Below are positions 43,675 to 53,202 of a stretch of 64,000 nt of DNA, piece by piece; the stretch's first letter is position 1, and each line of letters begins with the position of its first letter. The translations under genes and the position numbers were made by a program. The notes under the pieces are model-generated. The model did not search any database and was not told where the DNA came from. It was given only the letters and a program-made list of their open reading frames with translations. Origin of the DNA: Phaeobacter sp. CECT 5382 (GTDB taxonomy: Bacteria > Pseudomonadota > Alphaproteobacteria > Rhodobacterales > Rhodobacteraceae); assembly GCF_001457775.1 (NCBI RefSeq), contig NZ_CYSG01000008.1:62001-126000 (forward strand). Direction: 5' to 3'.

Positions 43675-44712
43675 TTGACTGACACGATCCTGCCCGACCG
43701 TTTAACGCTGACTGTCCTGGCGCTGCGCGCCCGCATGAAGGAGCTGTTTCCCGGCATCGCAGTGGCGATAATTGTTGCGGTCACGGCACAATTTCTGGCC
43801 GAGCACTACGCAACCCCCGCCATGCTGCTGGCCCTTTTGCTGGGCATCGCCGTCAGCTTTCTTGGCGAAGAAGGCAAGACCGTGCCCGGCATCGCCTTTT
43901 CGGCACGCACGCTGCTGCGGCTGGGGATTGCCTTTCTTGGGGTGCGTGTCTCGATGGTGCTGATGATGGGGCTCGGGTGGGATCTGATCGCCCTGGTGGT
44001 TGGCGGCGTCATTGCCACCATCGGCTTTGGTCTGCTGGTGGCGCGGTTCTTTGGCCATAAATGGCGCTTTGCGCTGTTGACGGCGGGTTCCGTTGCGATC
44101 TGCGGGGCCTCAGCCGCCATGGCTATCAGCGCCATCCTACCCCGTGATGAACGATCCGAAGAACGACTGATCTTTACCGTCATGGGCGTTACCGTGCTGT
44201 CGACCATCGCGATGATCGCCTATCCCATTCTGGTGAATTTCCTTGAACTGAATTCAAATCAGGCCGGCGTCTTCCTTGGCGGCACCATCCATGATGTGGC
44301 GCAGGTCGTCGGGGCTGGCTTTTCGATATCGGAACAAACCGGCGACACCGCCACGCTGGTAAAATTGATCCGGGTCGCGATGCTGGCACCGATCGTTTTG
44401 GTCGCCTCGCTCACGATCCGCTCCTTTGCGGAGCTACCGCAGGATGGCACCCGTCCGCCGCTGCTGCCGGGCTTTGTCGTGGCCTTTCTGGTGCTGGCCG
44501 CGCTCAGCTCCTTTGGGCTGGTTCCGGCCGTCATAAGTGATTTTCTCAGCCAGGCTTCGCGCTGGCTGCTGCTGACCGCCATCGCGGCTGTGGGCATGAA
44601 GACCAATCTGAAACAGGTGTTGGCCGTTGGAGGCGCGGCCATCGCCCTGATCATCATAGAAACACTGTTCATAGCCGGGCTCATCCTGGCAGGGATCACG
44701 GTCCTGACCTGA
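43675..44712 (+). CDS. YeiH/UPF0324 family putative sulfate exporter
   Basis: About 345 residues with about ten membrane helices. Typical UPF0324 segments are GIAFLGVRVSMVLMMGLG, GSVAICGASAAMAISAILP and GTIHDVAQVVGAGFSIS. Members next to sulfonate genes are proposed to export sulfate or sulfite. I use TTG at 43675 (translated MTDTILPD), but GTG at 43648 and ATG at 43735 are possible. There is a 181 bp gap after ackA with no convincing gene, and a 41 bp gap before soeA. The start is uncertain; the family is not. Confidence 0.83.
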   Translation: MTDTILPDRLTLTVLALRARMKELFPGIAVAIIVAVTAQFLAEHYATPAMLLALLLGIAVSFLGEEGKTVPGIAFSARTLLRLGIAFLGVRVSMVLMMGLGWDLIALVVGGVIATIGFGLLVARFFGHKWRFALLTAGSVAICGASAAMAISAILPRDERSEERLIFTVMGVTVLSTIAMIAYPILVNFLELNSNQAGVFLGGTIHDVAQVVGAGFSISEQTGDTATLVKLIRVAMLAPIVLVASLTIRSFAELPQDGTRPPLLPGFVVAFLVLAALSSFGLVPAVISDFLSQASRWLLLTAIAAVGMKTNLKQVLAVGGAAIALIIIETLFIAGLILAGITVLT

Positions 44713-44753
44713 GACCCGATAAGGACAGATAGAACAAAGACAAGGGAGGCCAG

Positions 44754-47594
44754 ATGACGTTCCAGCAACCCCGGGTGGAGACATCCCCCAAGGTATCCGA
44801 CGAGATCCGTCAGACCACATGCTACATGTGCGCATGCCGCTGCGGCATCAATGTACATATGAAAACCAATGAGGACGGCAAGAAAGAGGTCGCCTATATC
44901 GAAGGCAACCGTGACCACCCCGTCAACAAAGGCGTGCTCTGCGCCAAGGGCTCTGCCGGGATCATGCAGGTCAACGCGCCGTCTCGTCTCAAGGCTCCTT
45001 TGAAACGGGTGGGGCCGCGTGGGTCTGGCGAGTTTGAGGAAATCTCCTGGGACGAAGCACTGGAAATTGCCGCAGGCTGGCTGGAACCAATCCGCAAAGA
45101 TGATCCATCCAAGCTGGCGTTTTTCACCGGCCGGGATCAATCACAAAGCTTCACCAGTTTCTGGGCGCAGAATTTTGGCACGCCGAACTACGCAGCCCAC
45201 GGCGGCTTTTGCTCGGTCAATATGGCCGCAGCTGGCATCTACACCATGGGCGGTGCCTTCTGGGAGTTTGGCCAACCCGACTGGGATTACACCAAATTGT
45301 TCCTGCTGTTTGGCGTCGCCGAAGATCACGACAGTAACCCGATCAAGATGGGCCTGGGCAAAATCAAGGCGCGCGGTGCGCGGGTGATTGGCGTCAATCC
45401 GATCCGATCCGGCTATAACGCCATCGCAGACGATTGGGTCGGCATCACGCCAGGCACTGACGGGCTGTTCATCCTGTCGCTGGTGCATGTGCTGATGAAG
45501 GCCGGCAAGATCGATCTGGACTACCTCAGCCGTTTTACCAATGCGCCGGTGCTGGTGAACCAGGATCCGAACTCCCCCGACAAGGGGCTGTTTTTGCGCG
45601 ACGACCACGGTGCGCCACTGGTGATCAACCGCAAGACCGGTAAGCTGGCGCCCTTTGATATGGCAGGTGTGCGGCCCGACCTTGGCGGCTCTTTCCAGAT
45701 GGGCGACGTCACCCATGTGTCGGTCTTTCAGCTGATGGCCGAACGCTACCTCAAGGATGAATACGCTCCCGAAGCCGTGGCCGAGCGCTGCGGCATCCCT
45801 GCCAAACGCATCCGCGCCATCGCCAGTGAAATCGCCCGCGTCGCCTTTGATGAGGCCTTTGAGCTCGACCAGGAATGGACGGATTTTCGCGGCGAAAAGC
45901 ACGACAAGATGATTGGCCGCCCGGTCTCGTTCCATTCCATGCGGGGTGTGTCCGCCCATGCCAATGGCTTTCAGACCTGTCGGGCGCTGCATGTGCTGCA
46001 GATCCTGCTCGGCACGGTCGAGGCCCCCGGTGGTTTTCGCTTCAAGCCGCCCTACCCCAAACCGGTTGAGGCCCATCCCGCGCCGCATTCCCGTGTCACC
46101 CCCAACAAACCGCTGGATGGCCCCCACCTGGGGTTTGTGCACGGGCCAGAACATCTGGCGCTGAAAAGCGATGGCAGTGCAGCGCGCATCGACAAGGCCT
46201 TTACCTGGGAAAACCCGATGTCCAGTCACGGGCTGATGCATATGGTGATTTCCAACGCCCATGCGGGCGACCCCTACAAGATCGACACATTGTTCATGTA
46301 TATGGCCAATATGTCGTGGAACTCTTCTATGAACACCACGGGTGTGATGGAGATGCTCACCGACAAAGGCGAGGACGGCGAATACAAGATCCCCCGGATC
46401 ATCTATTCCGATGCCTATTCATCGGAAATGGTGGCCTATGCCGATCTGGTGCTGCCCGACACCACCTATCTGGAACGCCACGACTGCATCTCGATGCTGG
46501 ACCGCCCCATCTGCGAGGCCGATGGCGCCGCTGATGCCATCCGCTGGCCGGTGATCGAACCCGACCGGGATGTGCGCGGTTTCCAAACCGTATTGGTGCA
46601 GCTGGCCAACAAGATGAAACTGCCGGGTTTCACCGCTGAGGACGGCAGTGCCAAATGGCAGGACTACGCCGACTATATCGTCAACCACGAGCGCAAACCT
46701 GGTATCGGCCCGCTGGCCGGTTTCCGCGGCCCCAATGGCGACAAGGCCGGGCGTGGTGAAGTAAACCCGGAGCAGCTCGATCGCTATATCAAGAACGGCG
46801 GCTTCTTTGTTGAACATATCCCAACCGAGGCGAGTTATTTCAAACCCTGGAACATGGCCTATCAGGACTGGGCAGTGAACTTGGGTCTATTCGACAGCCC
46901 ACAGCCCTATCTGTTCCAGCTTTATGTCGAGCCCATGCGCAAGTTCCAGCTGGCCGCTGAAGGCCACGGAGAACGCCAGCCCCCGGACCATCTGCGCGAC
47001 CGCATCAAGGACACCATGGATCCGCTACCGATCTGGTACGAGACAGATCAGCAGGGCAACGAGGGCTTTACCGTCAATGCTCTGACCCAGCGACCTATGG
47101 CGATGTATCACTCCTGGGGCACCCAGAACGCCTGGCTACGCCAGCTGCACGGGCACAACCCACTGTATGTGCCGACAAAACTCATGCGCGAAAACGATCT
47201 ACAGGATGGCGACTGGGCCAAGGTAACATCGCCTCATGGCAGCATCACCGTGCCCGTGATGGAAATGGCCGCACTGAACAACAATACAGTCTGGACCTGG
47301 AACGCCATCGGCAAACGCAAAGGCACCTGGGCATTGGAAGAAAACGCCCCCGAGGCCACCAAGGGCTTTTTGCTCAACCATCTGATCCACGAACTGCTGC
47401 CGCCCAAAGGCGACGGCATGCGGTGGGCCAACTCGGACCCGATCACCGGGCAGGCCGCCTGGTTCGACCTCAAGGTGAAAATCGAAAAGGCTGGTGCGCC
47501 GGATGATTTCAACGAAAGTCAGCCCGTGCTGGAGCCGATCAAATCTCCCGTGGGCACCGGCCCCAAGGACCTCAAGTGGAAGGTAGGCAAATGA
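44754..47594 (+). CDS. soeA: Sulfite dehydrogenase molybdopterin subunit SoeA
   Basis: 946 residues, DMSO-reductase family. The SoeABC complex oxidises sulfite to sulfate on the cytoplasmic side and passes electrons to quinone. The N-terminal iron-sulfur site is C23-x2-C26-x3-C30 with C63 (TTCYMCACRCGINV, GVLCAKGSAG). C153 in HGGFCSVNMA is the probable Mo ligand. No twin-arginine signal is seen, which fits a cytoplasmic location. The start ATG follows GGGAGG. soeB overlaps its stop by 4 bp. PsrA/PhsA-type thiosulfate or polysulfide reductases are the main alternative, but the taurine context favours Soe. Confidence 0.9.
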   Translation: MTFQQPRVETSPKVSDEIRQTTCYMCACRCGINVHMKTNEDGKKEVAYIEGNRDHPVNKGVLCAKGSAGIMQVNAPSRLKAPLKRVGPRGSGEFEEISWDEALEIAAGWLEPIRKDDPSKLAFFTGRDQSQSFTSFWAQNFGTPNYAAHGGFCSVNMAAAGIYTMGGAFWEFGQPDWDYTKLFLLFGVAEDHDSNPIKMGLGKIKARGARVIGVNPIRSGYNAIADDWVGITPGTDGLFILSLVHVLMKAGKIDLDYLSRFTNAPVLVNQDPNSPDKGLFLRDDHGAPLVINRKTGKLAPFDMAGVRPDLGGSFQMGDVTHVSVFQLMAERYLKDEYAPEAVAERCGIPAKRIRAIASEIARVAFDEAFELDQEWTDFRGEKHDKMIGRPVSFHSMRGVSAHANGFQTCRALHVLQILLGTVEAPGGFRFKPPYPKPVEAHPAPHSRVTPNKPLDGPHLGFVHGPEHLALKSDGSAARIDKAFTWENPMSSHGLMHMVISNAHAGDPYKIDTLFMYMANMSWNSSMNTTGVMEMLTDKGEDGEYKIPRIIYSDAYSSEMVAYADLVLPDTTYLERHDCISMLDRPICEADGAADAIRWPVIEPDRDVRGFQTVLVQLANKMKLPGFTAEDGSAKWQDYADYIVNHERKPGIGPLAGFRGPNGDKAGRGEVNPEQLDRYIKNGGFFVEHIPTEASYFKPWNMAYQDWAVNLGLFDSPQPYLFQLYVEPMRKFQLAAEGHGERQPPDHLRDRIKDTMDPLPIWYETDQQGNEGFTVNALTQRPMAMYHSWGTQNAWLRQLHGHNPLYVPTKLMRENDLQDGDWAKVTSPHGSITVPVMEMAALNNNTVWTWNAIGKRKGTWALEENAPEATKGFLLNHLIHELLPPKGDGMRWANSDPITGQAAWFDLKVKIEKAGAPDDFNESQPVLEPIKSPVGTGPKDLKWKVGK

Positions 47595-48385
47595 CCGAAC
47601 TCCCCACCACAACCGACCGCAAGATGGGTCTGGTCATTGATCTCGATACCTGTGTGGGCTGCCATGCCTGTGTGATCTCCTGCAAAGGCTGGAACACCGA
47701 AAACTATGGTGCCCCCCTGTCGGATGAGGATGCCTATGGCGCCGACCCTTCCGGCACCTTCCTGAACAGGGTCCATAGTTTCGAGGTGCAGCCCGCCGCA
47801 ACACCAGCGCAACCAGATCCGGCCGCGCAGCTGATCCATTTCCCCAAATCCTGCCTGCACTGCGAAGACGCGCCCTGCGTCACCGTCTGCCCAACAGGCG
47901 CCAGCTACAAACGGGTCGAAGATGGCATCGTGCTGGTCAATGAAAGCGACTGCATCGGCTGCGGGCTATGTGCCTGGTCCTGCCCCTACGGGGCGCGTGA
48001 ATTGGATCTGGCCGCAGGCGTGATGAAGAAATGCACCCTCTGCGTGGATCGGATCTACAATGAAAACCTGCCGGAAGTGGACCGGGTGCCGTCCTGTGTG
48101 CGGACCTGCCCGGCGGGTGCGCGCCACTTTGGCGATCTCGGCGATCCAAACAGCGAGGTCAGCCAGCTGGTGGCAGAGCGCGGCGGCATGGATCTGATGC
48201 CCGAGATGGGCACCAAACCCGTGAACAAATACCTGCCACCGCGCCCAAAGGATCAGATCGAGGATCAGGTTGATATCCTCGCGCCCCTGCTGGCCCCTGT
48301 TACCGAAGACGCGGGCGGCTTTTTGGGCTGGCTCGACAAAGCACTGGATAAACTTCCCGGTCAATCTTCAGGAGGGACTGCCTGA
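47591..48385 (+). CDS. soeB: Sulfite dehydrogenase iron-sulfur subunit SoeB
   Basis: 264 residues, DmsB-like electron-transfer subunit with four [4Fe-4S] clusters. The cysteine sets are CVGCHACVISC, CLHCEDAPCVTVC, CIGCGLCAWSC, and CTLCVDRIYN with CVRTCPAG. It carries electrons from the molybdenum subunit to the membrane anchor. The ATG at 47591 overlaps the soeA stop (ATGA), and soeC begins on the last base of its stop codon, so the three subunits are translationally coupled. The C-terminal 50 residues are acidic and typical of SoeB. Confidence 0.93.
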   Translation: MTELPTTTDRKMGLVIDLDTCVGCHACVISCKGWNTENYGAPLSDEDAYGADPSGTFLNRVHSFEVQPAATPAQPDPAAQLIHFPKSCLHCEDAPCVTVCPTGASYKRVEDGIVLVNESDCIGCGLCAWSCPYGARELDLAAGVMKKCTLCVDRIYNENLPEVDRVPSCVRTCPAGARHFGDLGDPNSEVSQLVAERGGMDLMPEMGTKPVNKYLPPRPKDQIEDQVDILAPLLAPVTEDAGGFLGWLDKALDKLPGQSSGGTA

Positions 48386-49272
48386 TGCATCCGGCGCCAT
48401 CCGTCATTCTTTTCACTACCCTCTCTGGTCTCGGCTTTGGCCTGCTGGCCTTTCTGGGGCTTGGCTATCCCGGCGTCACTGGCTGGGTCGCCTTTGTGTT
48501 TTACGCCATTGCCTATGGGCTGGCCGTCGGAGGCCTGCTGGCCTCGACCTTTCATCTGGGGCGTCCAGAACGTGCGCTGAAAGCGTTTAGCCAGTGGAAA
48601 ACCAGCTGGCTGTCGCGCGAAGGTATATGCTCCGTCGCAGCCCTTCTGGTCATGGCTCTTTATGCCACCGGCGCGGTGTTCATGGATTCACACTGGCGCG
48701 TTTTGGGCATAATCGGTGCCGCCTTAAGCTTGGGTACCGTTTTCACCACCTCGATGATTTATACCCAACTCAAAACCATCCCGCGCTGGAACATGTCGCT
48801 GACGCCATTGATGTTTCTCAGCTTCTCGCTTGCGGGCGGGGCCTTGCTGGCCGGGCAGGAAAGCCTCGCGCCCTGGTTTTTGCTCATCGCAGGCGCGGTG
48901 CAGCTGGCCTATTGGGTACAGGGCGACAAAGCCTTTGCCGCATCAGGCACCACCATGGGCACTGCCACCGGGCTTGGTGATCGTGGCACGGTGCGGGCAT
49001 TTGAGCCCCCCCATACCGGCACCAACTACCTGTTGCGCGAATTCGTGCATGTGGTGGGACGCAAACATGCGCAAAAACTGCGAGTGATCTCTCTCACCCT
49101 TGGTTTTGTGCTGCCAGTGCTCTGCCTCTGGCTGCCGACTGATTCGAGCATGGTCAAACACCTGATGGCTGCTGTCGCCGTGCTGTCTCATCTGGCAGGC
49201 ATTGCCGTCTCACGCTGGCTGTTCTTTGCCCAGGCCGAACATGTTGTTGGGCTATATTACGGCAAACGCTGA
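48385..49272 (+). CDS. soeC: Sulfite dehydrogenase membrane anchor SoeC (DmsC family)
   Basis: 295 residues with eight predicted membrane helices, DmsC/NrfD-like quinone-binding anchor. Conserved elements are STFHLGRPERALKAFSQWKT, SWLSREGICSV and TSMIYTQLKTIPRWN. It passes electrons from SoeB to ubiquinone. The start overlaps the soeB stop by one base (TGATG). It ends the sulfite-oxidation operon, followed by a bidirectional terminator shared with dapA. Confidence 0.9.
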   Translation: MHPAPSVILFTTLSGLGFGLLAFLGLGYPGVTGWVAFVFYAIAYGLAVGGLLASTFHLGRPERALKAFSQWKTSWLSREGICSVAALLVMALYATGAVFMDSHWRVLGIIGAALSLGTVFTTSMIYTQLKTIPRWNMSLTPLMFLSFSLAGGALLAGQESLAPWFLLIAGAVQLAYWVQGDKAFAASGTTMGTATGLGDRGTVRAFEPPHTGTNYLLREFVHVVGRKHAQKLRVISLTLGFVLPVLCLWLPTDSSMVKHLMAAVAVLSHLAGIAVSRWLFFAQAEHVVGLYYGKR

Positions 49273-49295
49273 ACCATCAGAGCCAGCTGGCACTA

Positions 49296-49331
49296 AAAAA
49301 GGACGGCACTCCAACCGGAGGCCGCCCTTTT
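49296..49331. terminator. Bidirectional terminator between soeC and dapA
   Basis: AAAAGG-A-CGGC / GCCG-C-CCTTTT with an inner CTCC/GGAG pairing, flanked by A-runs on the left and T-runs on the right. It can serve both convergent genes. Confidence 0.8.
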
Positions 49332-49352
49332 CAAATTGAAAGAACCTGATTG

Positions 49353-50225
49353 TTACAGCAGACCGGCATGCACCATGGCCGCGTCAATCGCTGCCTTGGT
49401 GCTGTCTTCCAGACCGGTCAGCGGTGAGCGCACTTCTTCGGAGCACAGCCCCAGTTTGCTGAGACCATATTTCGCACCAACCAGACCCGGCTCGATAAAG
49501 ATCGCCTCGTGCAAGGGCATCAGTTTGTCCTGATATTCCAGCGCTTTTGCGTAGTCGCCTGCAAGTGTTGCGGCCTGGAATTCCGCACAAAGGCGCGGTG
49601 CCACATTGGCTGTGACCGAAATGCAGCCGATGCCGCCATGGGCATTGAACCCCAGTGCGGTGGCATCTTCGCCCGACAGCTGGACAAAATCAGGGCCACA
49701 AGAGGCGCGCTGCTGGCTGACACGGGCAATATCGCCAGTAGCATCTTTGACGCCAATGATACGCGGCAGTTTTGCCAGCTCACCCATGGTGGCTGGGCTC
49801 ATGTCGACAATGGACCGGCCGGGAATATTGTAAATGATGATCGGCACATCCGCGCAATCATGCGCAGCCTGGAAATGTGCCAGCAAGCCACGCTGGGTTG
49901 GTTTGTTGTAATAAGGCGTTACCACCAGGGCTGCGTCGGCACCGACCTTTTGGGCAAACTCAACAAAGCGAATCGTCTCGACAGTGTTGTTCGACCCGGC
50001 ACCGGCAATCACCGGCACCCGACCGGCAGCGGCTTTGACGACCTCGGCAATCACAGCTTCATGTTCGTCATGGGTGAGGGTGGGACTTTCACCAGTCGTG
50101 CCAACCGGCACCAGCGCGCTTGAGCCTTCGGCAATATGCCAATCAACCAAGCGTTTAAGCGCATCCAGGTCCAACGCGCCGTTTTGAAACGGGGTGACGA
50201 GGGCTGGCATAGAGCCTTTAAACAT
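49353..50225 (-). CDS. dapA: 4-hydroxy-tetrahydrodipicolinate synthase
   Basis: 290 residues, TIM-barrel class I aldolase. It condenses pyruvate with aspartate semialdehyde in lysine and diaminopimelate synthesis. The Schiff-base lysine is K160 in [11 protein letters not shown]. The catalytic triad partners are Y132 in [10 protein letters not shown] and T43/T44 in [10 protein letters not shown]. The N-terminus [10 protein letters not shown] is diagnostic. It is divergent from the lytic transglycosylase gene, a pairing that makes sense because diaminopimelate is a peptidoglycan component; this arrangement is common in Rhodobacteraceae. Confidence 0.96.
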   Translation of the reverse strand: MFKGSMPALVTPFQNGALDLDALKRLVDWHIAEGSSALVPVGTTGESPTLTHDEHEAVIAEVVKAAAGRVPVIAGAGSNNTVETIRFVEFAQKVGADAALVVTPYYNKPTQRGLLAHFQAAHDCADVPIIIYNIPGRSIVDMSPATMGELAKLPRIIGVKDATGDIARVSQQRASCGPDFVQLSGEDATALGFNAHGGIGCISVTANVAPRLCAEFQAATLAGDYAKALEYQDKLMPLHEAIFIEPGLVGAKYGLSKLGLCSEEVRSPLTGLEDSTKAAIDAAMVHAGLL

Positions 50226-50364
50226 GGGTGCGCTCCCTTAGCTGTGGGTCTTGGCAGGCGGAGGCCCGCCGTCATGGTGGACATGACTGGAAATTGAGTT
50301 GATACCAGCCATTCTCGAATTATCGTCAATGCCTCTATCCCCGGTTCCTATATAAAAGCAAGAC

Positions 50365-52332
50365 ATGACACGCATTCTGCTCCTGATATCGCTGATCCTG
50401 ACGCTTGGCAGTGCTGCAAAAGCCAACGCGCGCTCGTTAGAGCAAGCGCTGGAGCTTGCGCGCTCAGAGAACTGGCAAGAGGCTCTGGTGCAGGCCGGGG
50501 CCGAAACCACAGTGGCGCGGGATATCATCGAATGGCAACGCTTGCGCGCCAAACAGGGCACAGCGTCAGATGTGGAAATGTTTCTGGCGCGGCGTCCTGA
50601 CTGGCCCGGCCTGCCCTATCTACGCCGTCGCAACGAAGAACTGATCGTAGAGAAATCGCACAAACGGGTTCTCGCTTTTTTTGCCAAGGAGCCGCCGCAG
50701 ACCGCCGAAGGGGCCGCCAGCCTGGCACGGGCCCATATCAGCCGCGGAAAGCGCAGCGATGGTGAGGCCGAACTGGTGCGCGCCTGGCGCAGCATGCCAA
50801 TGAGCGCCGAGACACAGGCCGCCTATTTGGCGGATCATGCCAAGCTGCTGCAGCCGCATCATGTTGCGCGTCTGGATCAATTGCTCTGGGACGGTCATGA
50901 CGCGAGTGCCACGCGCATGTTGTCGCTGGTAGGCGCAGGCCCGCGCGCCCTCGCCGAGGCACGGCTTGCCTTGCAGATGCGTGACAAGGGTGTGGATGCC
51001 AAGATCGAAGCCATCCCAGCAGCGCTGCAGAGCGCTCCTGGCCTTGCCTATGACCGCTTTGACTGGCGCGACAAAAAGGGCCGTCAAGATGCGGCGGTTG
51101 AGTTAATGATGAGCCGGAGCACCAGCGCCGACGCCCTGGGTGTGCCGGAAAAATGGCTGCGCAGGCGGCGCGACCTCGCGCGTCAGCTGATGCGCGACGG
51201 TAAGCATGAGCGCGCCTACCAGCTGGCCGCACATCACTTTGCCACCCCAGAGGCAGGCTATGGGTATTCCGATTGCGAATGGCTAGCCGGCTATATCGCC
51301 CTGCGCAAACTGAAGGATGCAGAACTTGCAGTGCATCACTTTGAGCGTTTTCTGGCATCGGTCGAGACACCGATTTCAGTGGGGCGTGGCGGCTATTGGC
51401 TGGGGCGGGCTTATGCCACCCTCGGACAGGCAGACAAGGCGCATGAGGCCTATGCCCGCAGTGCGCAGTATCAAAGCTCTTTCTATGGTCTGCTGGCGGC
51501 AGAGGCCTTGGGGCGGGGGTTTGACCCCGCCTTAGCAGCGCCGCCGCAACTGCCGCCCTGGCGCAGTGCCGCATTCCTGAATTCCTCCGTCACCGAGGCG
51601 GGCCTTTTGCTGCTGCAAGCTGGTGATCTGTCGCTAGCCGAACGGTTCCTCACCCATCAGGTCGAAAGCCTGCCGCCAGTGCAGGCGCGTCAGCTGGGAA
51701 AGATGGCGGTCGATCTGAAAGAGCCGCATCTGGCGGTGATGATTGCCAAACGAGCAGCGCAGGCCGGCACCGAGTTGCAGGGGGCCTACTACCCTTTGCA
51801 CCCGGTGGCCAAACAGCAGCTGCCGATGGCACCTGAGATGACATTGGCGATCGCACGGCGCGAAAGCGAATTTGACCCGCGCGTGGTCAGCCATGCAGGC
51901 GCGCGCGGCTTGATGCAGCTGATGCCTGCGACTGCCAAACTGGTTGCAGGCCAGCTGGATATCCTTGCCAGACATGACACCGCGCGACTGACCGCCGAAT
52001 GGGACTATAACGCCCAACTCGGCAGCCAGTATCTCGCCTCTCTGGCGGGGCGCTTTGATGGCAATGTCGTGTTGATGGCCGCCGGGTATAATGCAGGCCC
52101 ACATCGCCCTATCGCCTGGATGGAACGCTATGGCGATCCGCGTGATGGCTCACCGAATATCATCGACTGGATAGAGCATATTCCTTTCAACGAGACCCGC
52201 AACTACGTGATGCGTGTCACCGAAAGCCTACCCGTTTATCGCGCCCGCCTTGGGTTAACGCCGCTACCGCTGCCCTTCTCCAGGGAGCTGTCAGGCAGCA
52301 GTCTTGCGGCTTTCGCGCCAAAGGGTGAATAG
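50365..52332 (+). CDS. Soluble lytic murein transglycosylase (Slt70-like)
   Basis: 655 residues. It cleaves peptidoglycan to 1,6-anhydromuropeptides in the periplasm. The N-terminus MTRILLLISLILTLGSAAKANA is a Sec signal peptide. Residues about 25-470 form the helical TPR-like superhelix of Slt enzymes. The C-terminal catalytic GEWL domain has the glutamate in AIARRESEFDP, then GARGLMQLMPATA and AAGYNAGPHRP. The 3' end overlaps the convergent EamA gene by 42 bp. Confidence 0.93.
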   Translation: MTRILLLISLILTLGSAAKANARSLEQALELARSENWQEALVQAGAETTVARDIIEWQRLRAKQGTASDVEMFLARRPDWPGLPYLRRRNEELIVEKSHKRVLAFFAKEPPQTAEGAASLARAHISRGKRSDGEAELVRAWRSMPMSAETQAAYLADHAKLLQPHHVARLDQLLWDGHDASATRMLSLVGAGPRALAEARLALQMRDKGVDAKIEAIPAALQSAPGLAYDRFDWRDKKGRQDAAVELMMSRSTSADALGVPEKWLRRRRDLARQLMRDGKHERAYQLAAHHFATPEAGYGYSDCEWLAGYIALRKLKDAELAVHHFERFLASVETPISVGRGGYWLGRAYATLGQADKAHEAYARSAQYQSSFYGLLAAEALGRGFDPALAAPPQLPPWRSAAFLNSSVTEAGLLLLQAGDLSLAERFLTHQVESLPPVQARQLGKMAVDLKEPHLAVMIAKRAAQAGTELQGAYYPLHPVAKQQLPMAPEMTLAIARRESEFDPRVVSHAGARGLMQLMPATAKLVAGQLDILARHDTARLTAEWDYNAQLGSQYLASLAGRFDGNVVLMAAGYNAGPHRPIAWMERYGDPRDGSPNIIDWIEHIPFNETRNYVMRVTESLPVYRARLGLTPLPLPFSRELSGSSLAAFAPKGE

Positions 52333-53202
52333 ACCGGCTGCCATAATGATGGCCGCACCAGTGGCAACGTTCAGACGGATCACTTCGCCAAAGATACTAA
52401 CCCCCAGGATCGCCGCCCAGACCAGATGAAAATATGCAAAAGGTTGCACCGCACTGGCCTCTGCTACTTCGTAGCATTTGATTAGCAACCAATGGCCGGT
52501 CACGCCGGACACGCAGAGCAGCGCCATCCAAACCCAATCGCTTTGACTCATCGGTTCCCAAAACCAGATCCCGACCGAGGTCATGGAAACCATGCCAGCG
52601 ATACCGGTCCAGAAAAAACTGGTGGCAGTGCTGTCCTTGCGGGCGGCATAGCGGGTAACCAAGCCGTAGACGGCAAACATCAGGGCCGAGATAAAGGGGA
52701 TAACCGCCACCGGGTTAAACACACCTGCACCCGGCTGCAGAATAATCAACACGCCAATGAGCCCAACGCCAATGGCCGCCCAGCGCCGCCAGCCAACGCG
52801 TTCTCCCAGAACAGGACCGCTGAGGGCAGCCACCAAAAGCGGGTAACAGATGAACACCGCCTGGCTTTCGACCAGTCCCAGAAGGGTAAAGCCATAGACT
52901 GCGACGCAGATCTCCCCAACCAAAAGAACACCGCGAAAAATCTGCAAGCCCAACTGGCTGGTCTGTGCCGTGGCCCTGATACCTCCGGGCGCGCGCATCG
53001 CCAGAAACACCACAAAGGCCGCAAAGAACCAGTAGCGCACCATGACCACCATATAGGTGTTGTAAGTTCCCGCGAGGTGGCGCGAAATACCGTCCTGCAG
53101 CGCAAAGACAACGGTGGCCCCGATCATCAGCAAGATACCAAAAGGTACATTATTGCTTTGTGGTGTGCTTTGCGTCTTAGGGCCTGCCGTTGTTGTGGTC
53201 AT
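52291..53202 (-). CDS. EamA/DMT family transporter
   Basis: 303 residues with about ten membrane helices in two EamA repeats (GILLMIGATVVFALQDGISR and VIPFISALMFAVYGLVTR). The family exports or imports metabolites across the inner membrane. The substrate is unknown. The start is the ATG at 53202 (MTTTTAGPKT), overlapping the mnmD stop by 4 bp; the longer open frame is antisense-like and rejected. The tail overlaps the transglycosylase gene by 42 bp. Confidence 0.88.
   Translation of the reverse strand: MTTTTAGPKTQSTPQSNNVPFGILLMIGATVVFALQDGISRHLAGTYNTYMVVMVRYWFFAAFVVFLAMRAPGGIRATAQTSQLGLQIFRGVLLVGEICVAVYGFTLLGLVESQAVFICYPLLVAALSGPVLGERVGWRRWAAIGVGLIGVLIILQPGAGVFNPVAVIPFISALMFAVYGLVTRYAARKDSTATSFFWTGIAGMVSMTSVGIWFWEPMSQSDWVWMALLCVSGVTGHWLLIKCYEVAEASAVQPFAYFHLVWAAILGVSIFGEVIRLNVATGAAIIMAAGLFTLWRESRKTAA

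Noticed and set aside
43490-43678. 62-residue open frame between ackA and the yeiH-like gene
   Set aside because: It overlaps ackA, and its composition and lack of a ribosome site suggest chance. The gap is better read as an untranslated leader.
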